The notes below the pieces were generated by a model. That model made no database searches and was not told the DNA's origin. It saw only the letters and a list, made by a program, of their open reading frames with translations. Shown here piece after piece: positions 52,651 to 60,798 of a DNA stretch of 64,000 nt. Positions within the stretch are counted from its first letter, which is position 1, and every line of letters begins with the position of its first letter. The stretch is taken from the NCBI RefSeq assembly GCF_008327685.1, contig NZ_BDDE01000011.1:186001-250000 (forward strand). The letters are read 5' to 3'. Made by a program: the position numbers and the translations under genes. Source of the DNA: Actinomadura sp. K4S16. Lineage in GTDB: Bacteria; Actinomycetota; Actinomycetes; Streptosporangiales; Streptosporangiaceae.

Positions 52651-53208
52651 ATGAGCACACGGACCCGGTACCACCTCGCCCAGTTCAACGTCGGCACGCT
52701 CCGCCACCCCCTCGACGACCCGCGCATGGCCGACTTCATGGCGCTCGTGGAGCCCGTCAACGCGCTCGCCGACGGCACGCCGGGGTTCGTCTGGCGGCTG
52801 GTGGAGGAGGGGGAGGAGGACGCCACCGGGATGCGCCCCGCCGGCGAGGACGTGATCGTCAACTTCTCGGTGTGGGAGTCGGCGGAGGCGCTGTGGGACT
52901 TCGTCTACCGCAGCGGCCATCTGGAGACGATGCGGCGCCGCCGCGAGTGGTTCCAGCGGCACGTCGAGGCGCACCTCGTGCTGTGGTGGGTGCCGGCGGG
53001 CCACATCCCGACCGTCGGGGAGGCCCTGGAGCGCCTCGCGCTGCTGCGCGAGAACGGCCCGTCGCCGCGGGCGTTCACGTTCACCTCGTCCTACACCGCC
53101 GACGAGGCCGCGAGCGCCGGCGGCAACGAGGCCGCGGGCGGCGGCGAGGCCGCGGGCGCCGAAGGGGCCGGCGCCCGCACGGCGGACGCCGAAGCCGCGG
53201 CGCTGTGA
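52651..53208 (+). CDS. DUF3291 family protein
   Basis: The 185-residue protein matches DUF3291 over its first 145 residues: YHLAQFNVGTLRHPLDDPRM, MALVEPVNALADGTPGFVWRL, VIVNFSVWESAEALWDFVYR and WFQRHVEAHLVLWWVPAGH. The fold is expected to be a dimeric alpha-beta barrel like antibiotic-biosynthesis monooxygenases and haem-degrading IsdG proteins; the reaction is unknown. The tail is Ala/Gly-rich and unconserved. GAGGTG seven bases before the ATG provides initiation. It follows the COG2345 regulator and an operator-like palindrome, so it is the likely target of that regulator. Confidence 0.85.
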   Translation: MSTRTRYHLAQFNVGTLRHPLDDPRMADFMALVEPVNALADGTPGFVWRLVEEGEEDATGMRPAGEDVIVNFSVWESAEALWDFVYRSGHLETMRRRREWFQRHVEAHLVLWWVPAGHIPTVGEALERLALLRENGPSPRAFTFTSSYTADEAASAGGNEAAGGGEAAGAEGAGARTADAEAAAL

Positions 53209-53211
53209 GCG

Positions 53212-54294
53212 TCAGCCGAGCAGGGCGGCCGTGTGGCGGCCCGCGGCGGCGGCCGTGAGGAAGTAGGGGAGGTCCTCGTCCAGGCGGCGGCCCATGGTGG
53301 ACAGCCGGACGCCCCAGTCCTTCTCGGCGGCCCTGAGGGCCTCGTGGAGGCCGTCGACGGGGACGGGGACGAGCCGGTGCCGGTCGCCCAGCGGCGCGGC
53401 CCCGGCGGCGACGCGGGCGCCGAAGGGGCCCCCGAGCTCGGGGACGGGGATGTCGGCGGGGGCCAGTGCCACGCGCCCGTAGGCGGTCAGGGAGTGGTGC
53501 GACACGCCGATGTGGCGCTCCCGCTTGTCGCCCTCGCTCACCCGCAGCGACCCCACCGGCCGCCCGCCCAGCACGGACGCGGCGTTGACGGCCTCGCCCG
53601 CCGAGACGCCGGAGAAGCCCCACCGGGTGCCCGTCCCAAGGTTTCCCGGGCCCTGGGCGAGGACGGCGACGTCGGCCTCCAGGACGAGCCGCGCGGCCAG
53701 CAGGCCGGTGTGGACGGTGACGGCCTCCAGGTCGCCGCCGAACGCCTGCCCCACGGTGACGGTCGCGGCGAGGGCCCCGGCGTCCTTCAGCTTGGCGATC
53801 GACATCGAGAACCACGCGGGCAGCGCCCCGCCGTCCGGCATGACGTAGACGACCCGCGCGGCCGGGCGCTCGGCCAGCAGGGCGGCCAGGATCGGCGGCA
53901 GCGCCGAGTGCAGGTCGGCGACGACGACGGGCATGCCGTCCAGCGAGTCGGCCTCGCGCAGGGCCGCGTGGTGGGGCGAGTCCTGCTCGTCGGCGCCGAG
54001 GACGGTGGCCTGGAGCGGGGTGTAGCGGGCCTTGACCAGGTGGCCGGGCCCCTCCGGGTCGGGCGGGAGCCTGTCGGGTACGGCGACGACCATGGCGTAG
54101 CCGCCGGTGCCGAGACCCATCGCCAAGGCCGTAGTGTTGAGCAGGACGGTGTCGCCCGGTTCGGGCCTCCCCACGAGGGCGGGGTAGGCCAGGGCCCGGT
54201 GCGTCCCGTCGCCCCCGATCGAGACGTCCAGCTCGACCGCCCCGGGCCATTCGCGGCGGATGTCCTCAACTGTGCCTTTGCGCCATCGGATCAC
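53212..54294 (-). CDS. DUF3866 family protein
   Basis: The 360-residue protein has the family segments LDVSIGGDGTHRALAYP, LNTTALAMGLGTGGYAMVV, YTPLQATVLGADEQDSPHH, VVYVMPDGGALPAWFSMSI and AQGPGNLGTGTRWGFSG. DUF3866 proteins are restricted to actinobacteria and relatives and are commonly found between pafA and pafB; no function is known. GTG 54294 was preferred to the longer frame starting at 54327 because it begins the conserved VIRWRKGTV and lies eight bases after a TACCGT -10 box. It is convergent with the DUF3291 gene, only three bases apart, and divergent from pafB. Confidence 0.85.
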   Translation of the reverse strand: MIRWRKGTVEDIRREWPGAVELDVSIGGDGTHRALAYPALVGRPEPGDTVLLNTTALAMGLGTGGYAMVVAVPDRLPPDPEGPGHLVKARYTPLQATVLGADEQDSPHHAALREADSLDGMPVVVADLHSALPPILAALLAERPAARVVYVMPDGGALPAWFSMSIAKLKDAGALAATVTVGQAFGGDLEAVTVHTGLLAARLVLEADVAVLAQGPGNLGTGTRWGFSGVSAGEAVNAASVLGGRPVGSLRVSEGDKRERHIGVSHHSLTAYGRVALAPADIPVPELGGPFGARVAAGAAPLGDRHRLVPVPVDGLHEALRAAEKDWGVRLSTMGRRLDEDLPYFLTAAAAGRHTAALLG

Positions 54295-54302
54295 ACCGGG
54301 AA

Positions 54303-54308
54303 ACGGTA
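54303..54308 (-). promoter_or_regulatory. -10 box TACCGT, leaderless DUF3866 start
   Basis: On the minus strand TACCGT ends eight bases before the GTG at 54294. Confidence 0.45.
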
Positions 54309-54389
54309 GCGTCCTGGGCGACGGCACGTGGGGCCGATCGGCACGCCGGCCGGGGTACGGGGCTCACGGAGGAACGAGGTGGTGGCGAA

Positions 54390-55418
54390 GTGTCGCGGCG
54401 CAAGACCGAGCGGCTGCTGAACCTGGTGGTCTGCCTGCTCGCCACCCGGCGCTATCTGACGGCCGAGCAGATCCGCCGGGCGGTGCCCGGCTATCCCGAC
54501 TCCGACGAGGCGTTCAAGCGCATGTTCGAGCGGGACAAGGAGGAGCTGCGCGAGCTCGGCGTCCCGCTGGAGGTCGGCAGCGACCAGCAGGGCGGCGGCG
54601 GCGAGGAGATCGGCTACCGGATCCCCCCGCAGGACTACGAGCTGCCCGACATCCACCTGACGCCCGACGAGGCGGCGGTGCTCGGCCTCGCGGCGCGGGT
54701 GTGGCAGCGCGCCAGCATGGCCGAGGCGGCCTCGGGTGCGCTGCTGAAGCTGCGCGCGGCCGGAGTGGAGACCGACGTGACCACCGCCGCCGGGATCGAG
54801 CCGCGGGTCAACACCCAGGACCCGTCCTTCCCCGCGCTGTGGGAGGCGGTCCGCGACGGACGCCCGGTCGCGTTCGACTACCAGGGCATCGGGCGGACGT
54901 CGGTGGCGCGCCGGCACCTCGACCCGTGGGGCGTGGTGAGCCGGCGGGGCCGCTGGTACGTGGTCGGGTTCGACCGCGACCGCGACGAGCAGCGGGTGTT
55001 CCGGCTGAGCCGCATCGTCGGGGAGGTGGCCCCGGACGGCCCGCCCGGGTCGGTGACGGTGCCCGACGGGGTGGACGTGCGGCGCATCGCGTTCGACTGG
55101 AGCGAGCCGCTCGGCGAGCCCCGCCCGGCGGCCGTCCGGCTGCGGCGGGGCGCGGCGCAGGGCCCGCGGCGGTGGGCCCGCGACGTCCGGCCGGTCGAGG
55201 AGCCGGGCTGGGACGGGGAGTGGGACGAGGCGGTCCTGACCTTCCGGGACGTCGACCGCTTCGCGCCCTACCTGGCGCGGTTCGCCGACGACGTGGTGGT
55301 GCTCGATCCGCCGGACCTGCGCGAGGCGGTGATCCAGCACCTGAAGTCGGTGCTGGCCGCGGCCGGCCCGCATCCGGCGGACGGGCGGGGAGAGCACGGG
55401 GGGACGGACGGCCGATGA
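54390..55418 (+). CDS. pafB: DNA-damage-response regulator PafB (WYL domain)
   Basis: The 342-residue protein has an N-terminal winged helix (RKTERLLNLVVCLLATRRYLT, then FKRMFERDKEELRELGVPLE) and a central WYL domain with DPWGVVSRRGRWYVVGFDR. A C-terminal WCX-like extension follows. In mycobacteria PafB and PafC form a heterodimer that activates the SOS-independent DNA repair regulon, probably by sensing single-stranded nucleic acid. The GTG at 54390 follows a purine-rich GAGGAACGAGG stretch. Its stop overlaps the pafC ATG. Confidence 0.95.
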   Translation: MSRRKTERLLNLVVCLLATRRYLTAEQIRRAVPGYPDSDEAFKRMFERDKEELRELGVPLEVGSDQQGGGGEEIGYRIPPQDYELPDIHLTPDEAAVLGLAARVWQRASMAEAASGALLKLRAAGVETDVTTAAGIEPRVNTQDPSFPALWEAVRDGRPVAFDYQGIGRTSVARRHLDPWGVVSRRGRWYVVGFDRDRDEQRVFRLSRIVGEVAPDGPPGSVTVPDGVDVRRIAFDWSEPLGEPRPAAVRLRRGAAQGPRRWARDVRPVEEPGWDGEWDEAVLTFRDVDRFAPYLARFADDVVVLDPPDLREAVIQHLKSVLAAAGPHPADGRGEHGGTDGR

Positions 55419-56443
55419 CGGCGAGGACGGCGGCGAAGACGGCCGCGAAGACCGCGGCGAAGACGGCGGCGACGACGTCCACGGACAGGCTCGCGCGCCT
55501 GCTGGCGCTCGTGCCGTACGTGGTGAACCGCGACTCGGTGATGCTCGGCGAGGCGGCCGCCGCGTTCGGAGTCACCGAGAAGCAGTTGATCGACGACCTG
55601 AACCTGCTGTGGTGCGTGGAGCTGCGCGCGCCCGACCCCTACTGCCCGATCGACCTGTCCTACGAGGGCGGCGAGATCACCGTCGCGGAGGCCGAGTCGA
55701 TCGCCCGGCCGCTGCGGCTGAAGGTCGACGAGGCGAGCGCGCTGCTGGTGGCGCTGCGGATGCTGGCCGGGATCCCCGACCTGGACGACCGCGACGCGCT
55801 CAGCCGGGTGATCGCCAAGCTGGAGACCGCGGCGGGCGCCGCGGCGGCGGTGTCCAGCAAGGTCGCCGTGGAGGTGGACGCCCGGGGCGGGACGGGCGAC
55901 TCGGCCCGCACCGCGGTCGGGGCCCTGCGCGACGCGATCGCGGCGGGCCGCCGCGTCCATCTGACCTACTACGTCCCCGCGCGGGACGAGAACACCGAGC
56001 GCGACGTCGACCCGATGCGGCTGCTGGTCGTGGAGGGCAACACCTACCTTGAGGGCTGGTGCCGCCGGGCGGAGGGCGTGCGGCTTTTCAAGCTGGACCG
56101 GATCGCCGACCTGTCGGTGCTCGACGTGCCCGCCGAGGTGCCGGACGATGCGGAGCCGATCGACGTGGACGCCGGCCTGTTCCGCCCCTCGCCGCAGGAC
56201 GAGGCGGTCACCCTGGAGCTGTCCCCGCGCGGCCGGTGGGTCGCCGACTACTACCCGTGCGAGAGCGTGGAGGAACTGGGGGAGGGGCGGCTCCGGGTCG
56301 TCCTGCGCACCCCGGACGCCCGCTGGGTGCGGGGCCTGGCGCTGCGGCTCGGCGACCAGGGCCGCGTCGTCGCCCCGGAGGCGGTCGCGGCCGGGGTGCG
56401 GGAGGACGCGGCGCGCGCGCTGGCCCGGTACGGCCTGGCCTGA
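55415..56443 (+). CDS. pafC: DNA-damage-response regulator PafC (WYL domain)
   Basis: The 342-residue partner of PafB has a winged helix (LARLLALVPYVV, FGVTEKQLIDDLNLL), then a WYL domain with VVEGNTYLEGWCRRAEGVRLFKL and a C-terminal WCX domain ending near TPDARWVRGLALRLG. It overlaps pafB by ATGA, which ensures equal synthesis. The first 20 residues are an unusual run of TAAK repeats (AAKTAAKTAAKTAA) that precede the normal family start around TDRLARLL. The true start could be later, but the ATGA overlap supports the annotated one. Confidence 0.94.
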   Translation: MTARTAAKTAAKTAAKTAATTSTDRLARLLALVPYVVNRDSVMLGEAAAAFGVTEKQLIDDLNLLWCVELRAPDPYCPIDLSYEGGEITVAEAESIARPLRLKVDEASALLVALRMLAGIPDLDDRDALSRVIAKLETAAGAAAAVSSKVAVEVDARGGTGDSARTAVGALRDAIAAGRRVHLTYYVPARDENTERDVDPMRLLVVEGNTYLEGWCRRAEGVRLFKLDRIADLSVLDVPAEVPDDAEPIDVDAGLFRPSPQDEAVTLELSPRGRWVADYYPCESVEELGEGRLRVVLRTPDARWVRGLALRLGDQGRVVAPEAVAAGVREDAARALARYGLA

Positions 56444-56452
56444 GCGATCGGA

Positions 56453-56458
56453 TAGCGT
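56453..56458 (+). promoter_or_regulatory. -10 box TAGCGT, leaderless start
   Basis: TAGCGT ends seven bases before the GTG at 56466. Confidence 0.45.
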
Positions 56459-56465
56459 GGCGGTC

Positions 56466-56687
56466 GTGGCGTGGGTCTCGGTTTCGGTGTCGCTCGGCTT
56501 CGCCGGGCTGGCCGTGCTCGCCTGGTGCGCGGTCAAGGTGTGGCTCGGCGTGCGGCGTTTCGGACGTGAACTGGAACGCACCCGGCGGCGGCTGGAACCG
56601 AAACGGTCGGCGCTGCGCGATGAACTCTCCCGGCTCGAGGACGCTCGGTCGCCACAACCGCCCGGGGACGGCGTACGATCGTGCTGA
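56466..56687 (+). CDS. Small single-pass membrane protein upstream of tatA
   Basis: The 73-residue protein has one N-terminal membrane helix (SVSVSLGFAGLAVLAWCAVKVWLG) followed by a basic amphipathic helix (RRFGRELERTRRRLEPKRSAL). Small proteins of this layout recur between pafC and tatA in actinobacteria; function unknown, possibly linked to the Tat translocon. The GTG at 56466 gives the shortest frame that begins just before the helix and fits the leaderless spacing from TAGCGT. Confidence 0.65.
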   Translation: MAWVSVSVSLGFAGLAVLAWCAVKVWLGVRRFGRELERTRRRLEPKRSALRDELSRLEDARSPQPPGDGVRSC

Positions 56688-56713
56688 GTGTCACCTGTTG
56701 AAGAGGATTGCCC

Positions 56714-57079
56714 ATGCCGAACATCGGGACTCCCGAACTGCTCATCATCCTGCTGGTCGTCGTCCTGATCTTCGGGTCGGCGAAGCTGCCCCAGCTGGCC
56801 CGGTCGCTGGGCAAGTCGGCGCGCATCCTGAAGGCCGAGACCAAGGGCCTGCGCGAGGACGATGACGACGCGCCCGCCGACCGCCCCGCGCAGACCATGC
56901 CCGCCTCCCAGGGCGAGGACGCGCGCGAGAAGGCGGCGCGGCTGCGCGAGGAGGCGGCCCGGCTGGAGCGCGAGGCGGCCGCGGGCGAGGGCGGGCAGCG
57001 TCCCCGCGGCGCGCTGGGGTCGGGCGAGCCGATCCAGGGCGTGCCGGTGTCGGACCCCGGTCAGGCGCGCAAGGGCTGA
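56714..57079 (+). CDS. tatA: Sec-independent translocase TatA
   Basis: The 121-residue protein has the TatA layout: a short N-terminal membrane helix ([21 protein letters not shown], with the FG hinge), an amphipathic helix, and a charged, acidic tail. TatA oligomers open the membrane for folded proteins with twin-arginine signals. GAGGA six bases before the ATG at 56714 supports this start over the TTG two codons earlier. The last 70 residues are Glu/Arg/Ala-rich and not conserved. tatC follows 39 bases later; no tatB is in view. Confidence 0.95.
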   Translation: MPNIGTPELLIILLVVVLIFGSAKLPQLARSLGKSARILKAETKGLREDDDDAPADRPAQTMPASQGEDAREKAARLREEAARLEREAAAGEGGQRPRGALGSGEPIQGVPVSDPGQARKG

Positions 57080-57118
57080 TCCGGCCCGCGCCCCCGTCCA
57101 CCCCGACCCCCGAGCCGA

Positions 57119-57991
57119 ATGCCGACGATGAAGCTGAACAGCCGCGACGCCGCCCCCGACGGCCGCATGCCCCTCATGGACCACCTCCGTGAGTTGCGGA
57201 ACCGGCTCATCAAGGCCGTGCTGGCCTTCGCGGTCGGCGCGGTCATCGGCTGGCTCCTGTTCGACCCGGTCTGGGACTTCCTCAAGCAGCCGTACTGCTC
57301 GCTGCCCCAGTCCCACGTGGTCGACAAGGACCAGTGCTCCTTGTTCGTCAACGGGATCTTCTCCTCGTTCTTCCTGAAGCTGAAGATCTCCTGCATCATC
57401 GGCGGGGTCATCTCCGCGCCGTTCTGGCTGTACCAGCTCTGGGCGTTCGTGGCGCCCGGCCTGTACCAGCGCGAGCGGCGCTGGACGTACGTGTTCCTCG
57501 GCGCCGCGGTCCCGCTGTTCTTCGTCGGCACGGCCCTGGCCTACCTGACCGTCGACAAGGGGCTGGCGATCTTCCTGGGGTTCGTCGCCGACGACGTCAA
57601 GCCCCTCATCACGGTCGACAGCTACCTCAGCTACGTGCTGACGATGCTGCTGGTGTTCGGGCTGACGTTCGAGCTGCCGCTGTTCGTGGTCGTGCTGAAC
57701 ATGGCGGGCGTGCTGAGCTCGTCGCGGATCCGCCGGTCCCAGCGGCTGATCCTCTTCGGCATCTTCGTCTTCGCGGCGGTCGCCACGCCGAGCGCCGACC
57801 CGTTCACGATGCTCGCGCTCGCGCTGCCGACCGTGGCGCTGTTCGAGATCGCCGCGCTGCTCGCCTTCCTCAACGACCGCAGGCGCGCCCGCCGTCCCGA
57901 CCCGTACGCGGGCCTGTCCGACGACGAGGCCTCGCCCCTCGACCTCGAGGCGATCGACGCCGAGCTGGAGAAGGGCGACCGGGCCCGCTGA
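57119..57991 (+). CDS. tatC: Sec-independent translocase TatC
   Basis: The 290-residue protein has six membrane helices, the N-terminal signature MPLMDHLRELRNRLIKA, the conserved first cytoplasmic and periplasmic loop residues, and the later FELPLFVVVLNMAGV and ATPSADPFTMLALALP segments. TatC recognises the twin-arginine signal. Two Cys in the first loop (QPYCSLP, DKDQCSL) may form a disulfide as in other actinobacterial TatC. It is co-oriented with tatA in a probable operon. Confidence 0.96.
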   Translation: MPTMKLNSRDAAPDGRMPLMDHLRELRNRLIKAVLAFAVGAVIGWLLFDPVWDFLKQPYCSLPQSHVVDKDQCSLFVNGIFSSFFLKLKISCIIGGVISAPFWLYQLWAFVAPGLYQRERRWTYVFLGAAVPLFFVGTALAYLTVDKGLAIFLGFVADDVKPLITVDSYLSYVLTMLLVFGLTFELPLFVVVLNMAGVLSSSRIRRSQRLILFGIFVFAAVATPSADPFTMLALALPTVALFEIAALLAFLNDRRRARRPDPYAGLSDDEASPLDLEAIDAELEKGDRAR

Positions 57992-58016
57992 TTGGGTATC
58001 GGGCCGGTCGAAACCG

Positions 58017-58022
58017 TAGGCT
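58017..58022 (+). promoter_or_regulatory. -10 box TAGGCT, leaderless helicase start
   Basis: TAGGCT ends seven bases before the ATG at 58030. Confidence 0.5.
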
Positions 58023-58029
58023 CGAAGGT

Positions 58030-60798
58030 ATGACCTCCCCCGACACCACGTCGGCCGACGAGAGCCCGGCTCAGCGGTACGCCGCCTATCGCAGGCGGAC
58101 CGCGGGGCACGGCCCGGCCCTGCTGGACTTCCGGACGCTCTACGACTTCGAGCTCGACGCGTTCCAGCTCGAGGCGTGCCAGGCCCTGGAGGACGGCAGC
58201 GGCGTGCTCGTCGCCGCCCCCACCGGTTCCGGGAAGACGGTGGTGGGGGAGTTCGCCGTCCACCTCGCCCTGACCGGCGGCACCAAGTGCTTCTACACCA
58301 CGCCGATCAAGGCGCTGTCGAACCAGAAGTACGCCGACCTCGTCCGCCGGTACGGCCCGGAGAAGGTGGGCCTGCTCACCGGCGACAACAGCGTCAACGG
58401 GGAGGCGCCGATAGTCGTCATGACGACCGAGGTCCTGCGGAACATGCTGTACGCGGGCTCGCAGACCCTCGCCGGGCTGGCGTTCGTCGTGATGGACGAG
58501 GTGCACTACCTCGCCGACCGGTTCCGCGGCGCCGTCTGGGAAGAAGTGATCATCCACGTCCCGGACTCGGTGCGGATCGTGGCGCTGTCGGCGACCGTCA
58601 GCAACGCCGAGGAGTTCGGCGAGTGGCTGCACGAGGTCCGCGGCGACACCGCGGTGATCGTGGACGAGCACCGCCCCGTCCCGCTGTTCCAGCACATGCT
58701 GGTGGGGACGCGGCTGTACGACCTGTTCGTCGACACCGGCAAGAGCGGCGACCGGCAGGCCAGGCTGAACCCGCAGCTGACGCGCATGGCCGTGGAGGAG
58801 GTCCGGCGCGCCAAGGTCAACCAGGGGCGCCGCACCGGCCGCCGCCGCGCGCCGCGCCCGCAGCGGTTCCGGCCGCCCGCCCGGCCGGACGTGATCGAGC
58901 GGCTGGAGCGCGCCGGGCTCCTCCCGGCGATCACGTTCATCTTCAGCCGGGCCGGCTGCGACGCCGCCGTCCTGCAGTGCCTGCACGCCGGGATCCGGCT
59001 GACCTCCAAGGAGGAGGCCGAGGAGATCCGCGCGCACGCCGAGCTGCGCACCGCCGACATCGCGCCGGAGGACCTGCGGATCCTCGGCTACGGCGACTTC
59101 CTGGCCGCCCTGGAGCGCGGCGTCGCCGCCCACCACGCCGGGATGCTCCCCACGTTCAAGGAGATCGTCGAAGAGCTGTTCACCCGTGGGCTGATCAAGG
59201 CGGTGTTCGCCACCGAGACGCTCGCGCTCGGCATCAACATGCCCGCCCGCACCGTGGTGATCGAGAAGCTGGACAAGTGGAACGGCGAGGCCCACGTCGA
59301 CCTCACCCCGGGCGAGTACACCCAGCTCACCGGGCGCGCCGGGCGGCGCGGCATCGACGTCGAGGGCCACGCCGTCGTGGTGTGGGGCCCGAACGTCGAG
59401 CCCGCGTCCGTGGCCGGGCTGGCGGGCACCCGCACCTACCCGCTGAACTCCAGCTTCCGGCCGTCCTACAACATGGCCGTCAACCTCGTCGGCGCCGTCG
59501 GCATCGAGCGCGCCCGCACGCTCCTCGAGGAGTCGTTCGCGCAGTTCCAGGCCGACCGCGCCGTGGTCGGCCTGGCCCGGCAGGTGCACAAGAACGAGCA
59601 GGCCCTCGAGGGCTACGCCAAGGCGGCCGAGTGCCACCTCGGCGACTTCATGGAGTACGCCGCGATGCGGCGGCGGCTGTCGGACCGCGAGTCGGAGCTG
59701 TCGCGCGAGCGCGCGGGCGCCCGCCGCGCCGAGGCCGCCCGGTCGCTGGAGCGGCTGCGGCCGGGCGACGTCATCCTCGTCCCGTCCGGGCGGCGCTCGG
59801 GCCTCGCCGTCGTCCTGGACCCGGGCGTCGGCCGCCGCTCCGACGGGCCCGCGCCGCTCGTGCTGACGGTGAACCGGTCCGTGCAGCGGCTGTCGATCCA
59901 GGACTTCCCGCGCGCCGTCGAGCCCGTCGAGCGGATCCGCATCCCGAAGTCCTTCAGCCCCCGCAACCCGCAGGACCGCCGCGACCTCGCCTCCACGCTG
60001 CGCAACAAGGTCCCGGACGACGTCCGCGAGCGCAGGCGCACGCGCGGCGACTCGCCCGCCACCGACGACGCCGAGATCACCCGGCTGCGCGCCGAGCTGC
60101 GCCGGCACCCGGTGCACGGCTGCGACAAGCGCGAGGAGCACGCCCGCTGGGCCGAGCGCTACCACCGCCTGGAGCGCGAGACCGAGCAGCTCCGGCGCCG
60201 CGTCGAGGGCCGCTCCCAGGTCATCGCCCGCACGTTCGACCGCGTCTGCGCCGTCCTGCAGCAGCTCGGCTACCTCGAGGGCGACTCCGTCACCGCCGAG
60301 GGGCGCCGCCTCGGCCGCATCTACAACGAGCTGGACCTGCTCACCGCCGAGAGCCTGCGCGAGGGCCTGTGGGAGAAGCTCGGCCCGGCCGAGCTGGCGG
60401 CGTGCGTGTCCGCCCTCGTCTACGAGTCGCGGCAGCCCGACGACGCCGCTCCGCCCCGCACGCCCTCCGGTCCCGCGCAGGACGCGCTGGCCGCGATGGT
60501 GCGGCTGTGGGGCCAGCTGGAGTCGGTCGAGCACGACAACCGGGTCTCGTTCCTGCGCGAGCCCGACCTCGGCTTCGCGTGGACCGCCTACCGGTGGGCC
60601 AAGGGCGACGACCTCGACGAGGTGCTGCTGGAGAGCGACCTCACCGCGGGCGACTTCGTACGGGCCGTCAAGCAGCTGCTCGACCTGCTCGGGCAGGTCA
60701 CCGACGCCGCGCCCCCGAACAGCCACATCCGCAAGACCGCCCGCCGCGCCATGGACGCCATGCGCCGCGGCGTCGTCGCCTACTCCTCGGTCGCCTAG
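58030..60798 (+). CDS. helY: Superfamily 2 DEVH helicase (HelY/Mtr4-like)
   Basis: The 922-residue helicase has Walker A AAPTGSGKT (around residue 63), the DEVH box VVMDEVHYL, SAT motif LSATVSN, and motif VI region QLTGRAGRRG. These are followed by a long helical-bundle and ratchet domain, and a C-terminal DSHCT-like domain. It resembles Ski2/Mtr4 RNA helicases and the mycobacterial HelY placed next to tatC. An Arg-rich insertion (NQGRRTGRRRAPRPQ) sits between the RecA domains. RNA remodelling or turnover is expected. Its TAG stop shares CTAG with the convergent gene. Confidence 0.93.
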   Translation: MTSPDTTSADESPAQRYAAYRRRTAGHGPALLDFRTLYDFELDAFQLEACQALEDGSGVLVAAPTGSGKTVVGEFAVHLALTGGTKCFYTTPIKALSNQKYADLVRRYGPEKVGLLTGDNSVNGEAPIVVMTTEVLRNMLYAGSQTLAGLAFVVMDEVHYLADRFRGAVWEEVIIHVPDSVRIVALSATVSNAEEFGEWLHEVRGDTAVIVDEHRPVPLFQHMLVGTRLYDLFVDTGKSGDRQARLNPQLTRMAVEEVRRAKVNQGRRTGRRRAPRPQRFRPPARPDVIERLERAGLLPAITFIFSRAGCDAAVLQCLHAGIRLTSKEEAEEIRAHAELRTADIAPEDLRILGYGDFLAALERGVAAHHAGMLPTFKEIVEELFTRGLIKAVFATETLALGINMPARTVVIEKLDKWNGEAHVDLTPGEYTQLTGRAGRRGIDVEGHAVVVWGPNVEPASVAGLAGTRTYPLNSSFRPSYNMAVNLVGAVGIERARTLLEESFAQFQADRAVVGLARQVHKNEQALEGYAKAAECHLGDFMEYAAMRRRLSDRESELSRERAGARRAEAARSLERLRPGDVILVPSGRRSGLAVVLDPGVGRRSDGPAPLVLTVNRSVQRLSIQDFPRAVEPVERIRIPKSFSPRNPQDRRDLASTLRNKVPDDVRERRRTRGDSPATDDAEITRLRAELRRHPVHGCDKREEHARWAERYHRLERETEQLRRRVEGRSQVIARTFDRVCAVLQQLGYLEGDSVTAEGRRLGRIYNELDLLTAESLREGLWEKLGPAELAACVSALVYESRQPDDAAPPRTPSGPAQDALAAMVRLWGQLESVEHDNRVSFLREPDLGFAWTAYRWAKGDDLDEVLLESDLTAGDFVRAVKQLLDLLGQVTDAAPPNSHIRKTARRAMDAMRRGVVAYSSVA

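Noticed and set aside
54260..56443. A 727-codon open frame running through pafB and pafC
   Set aside because: Only its last 342 codons (pafC) have family sequence; the first part is an out-of-frame reading of pafB with a skewed Arg/Gly composition.
57334..58029. In-frame upstream extension of the helicase through tatC
   Set aside because: It is the wrong frame of tatC; the family N-terminus and a leaderless -10 box fix the start at 58030.
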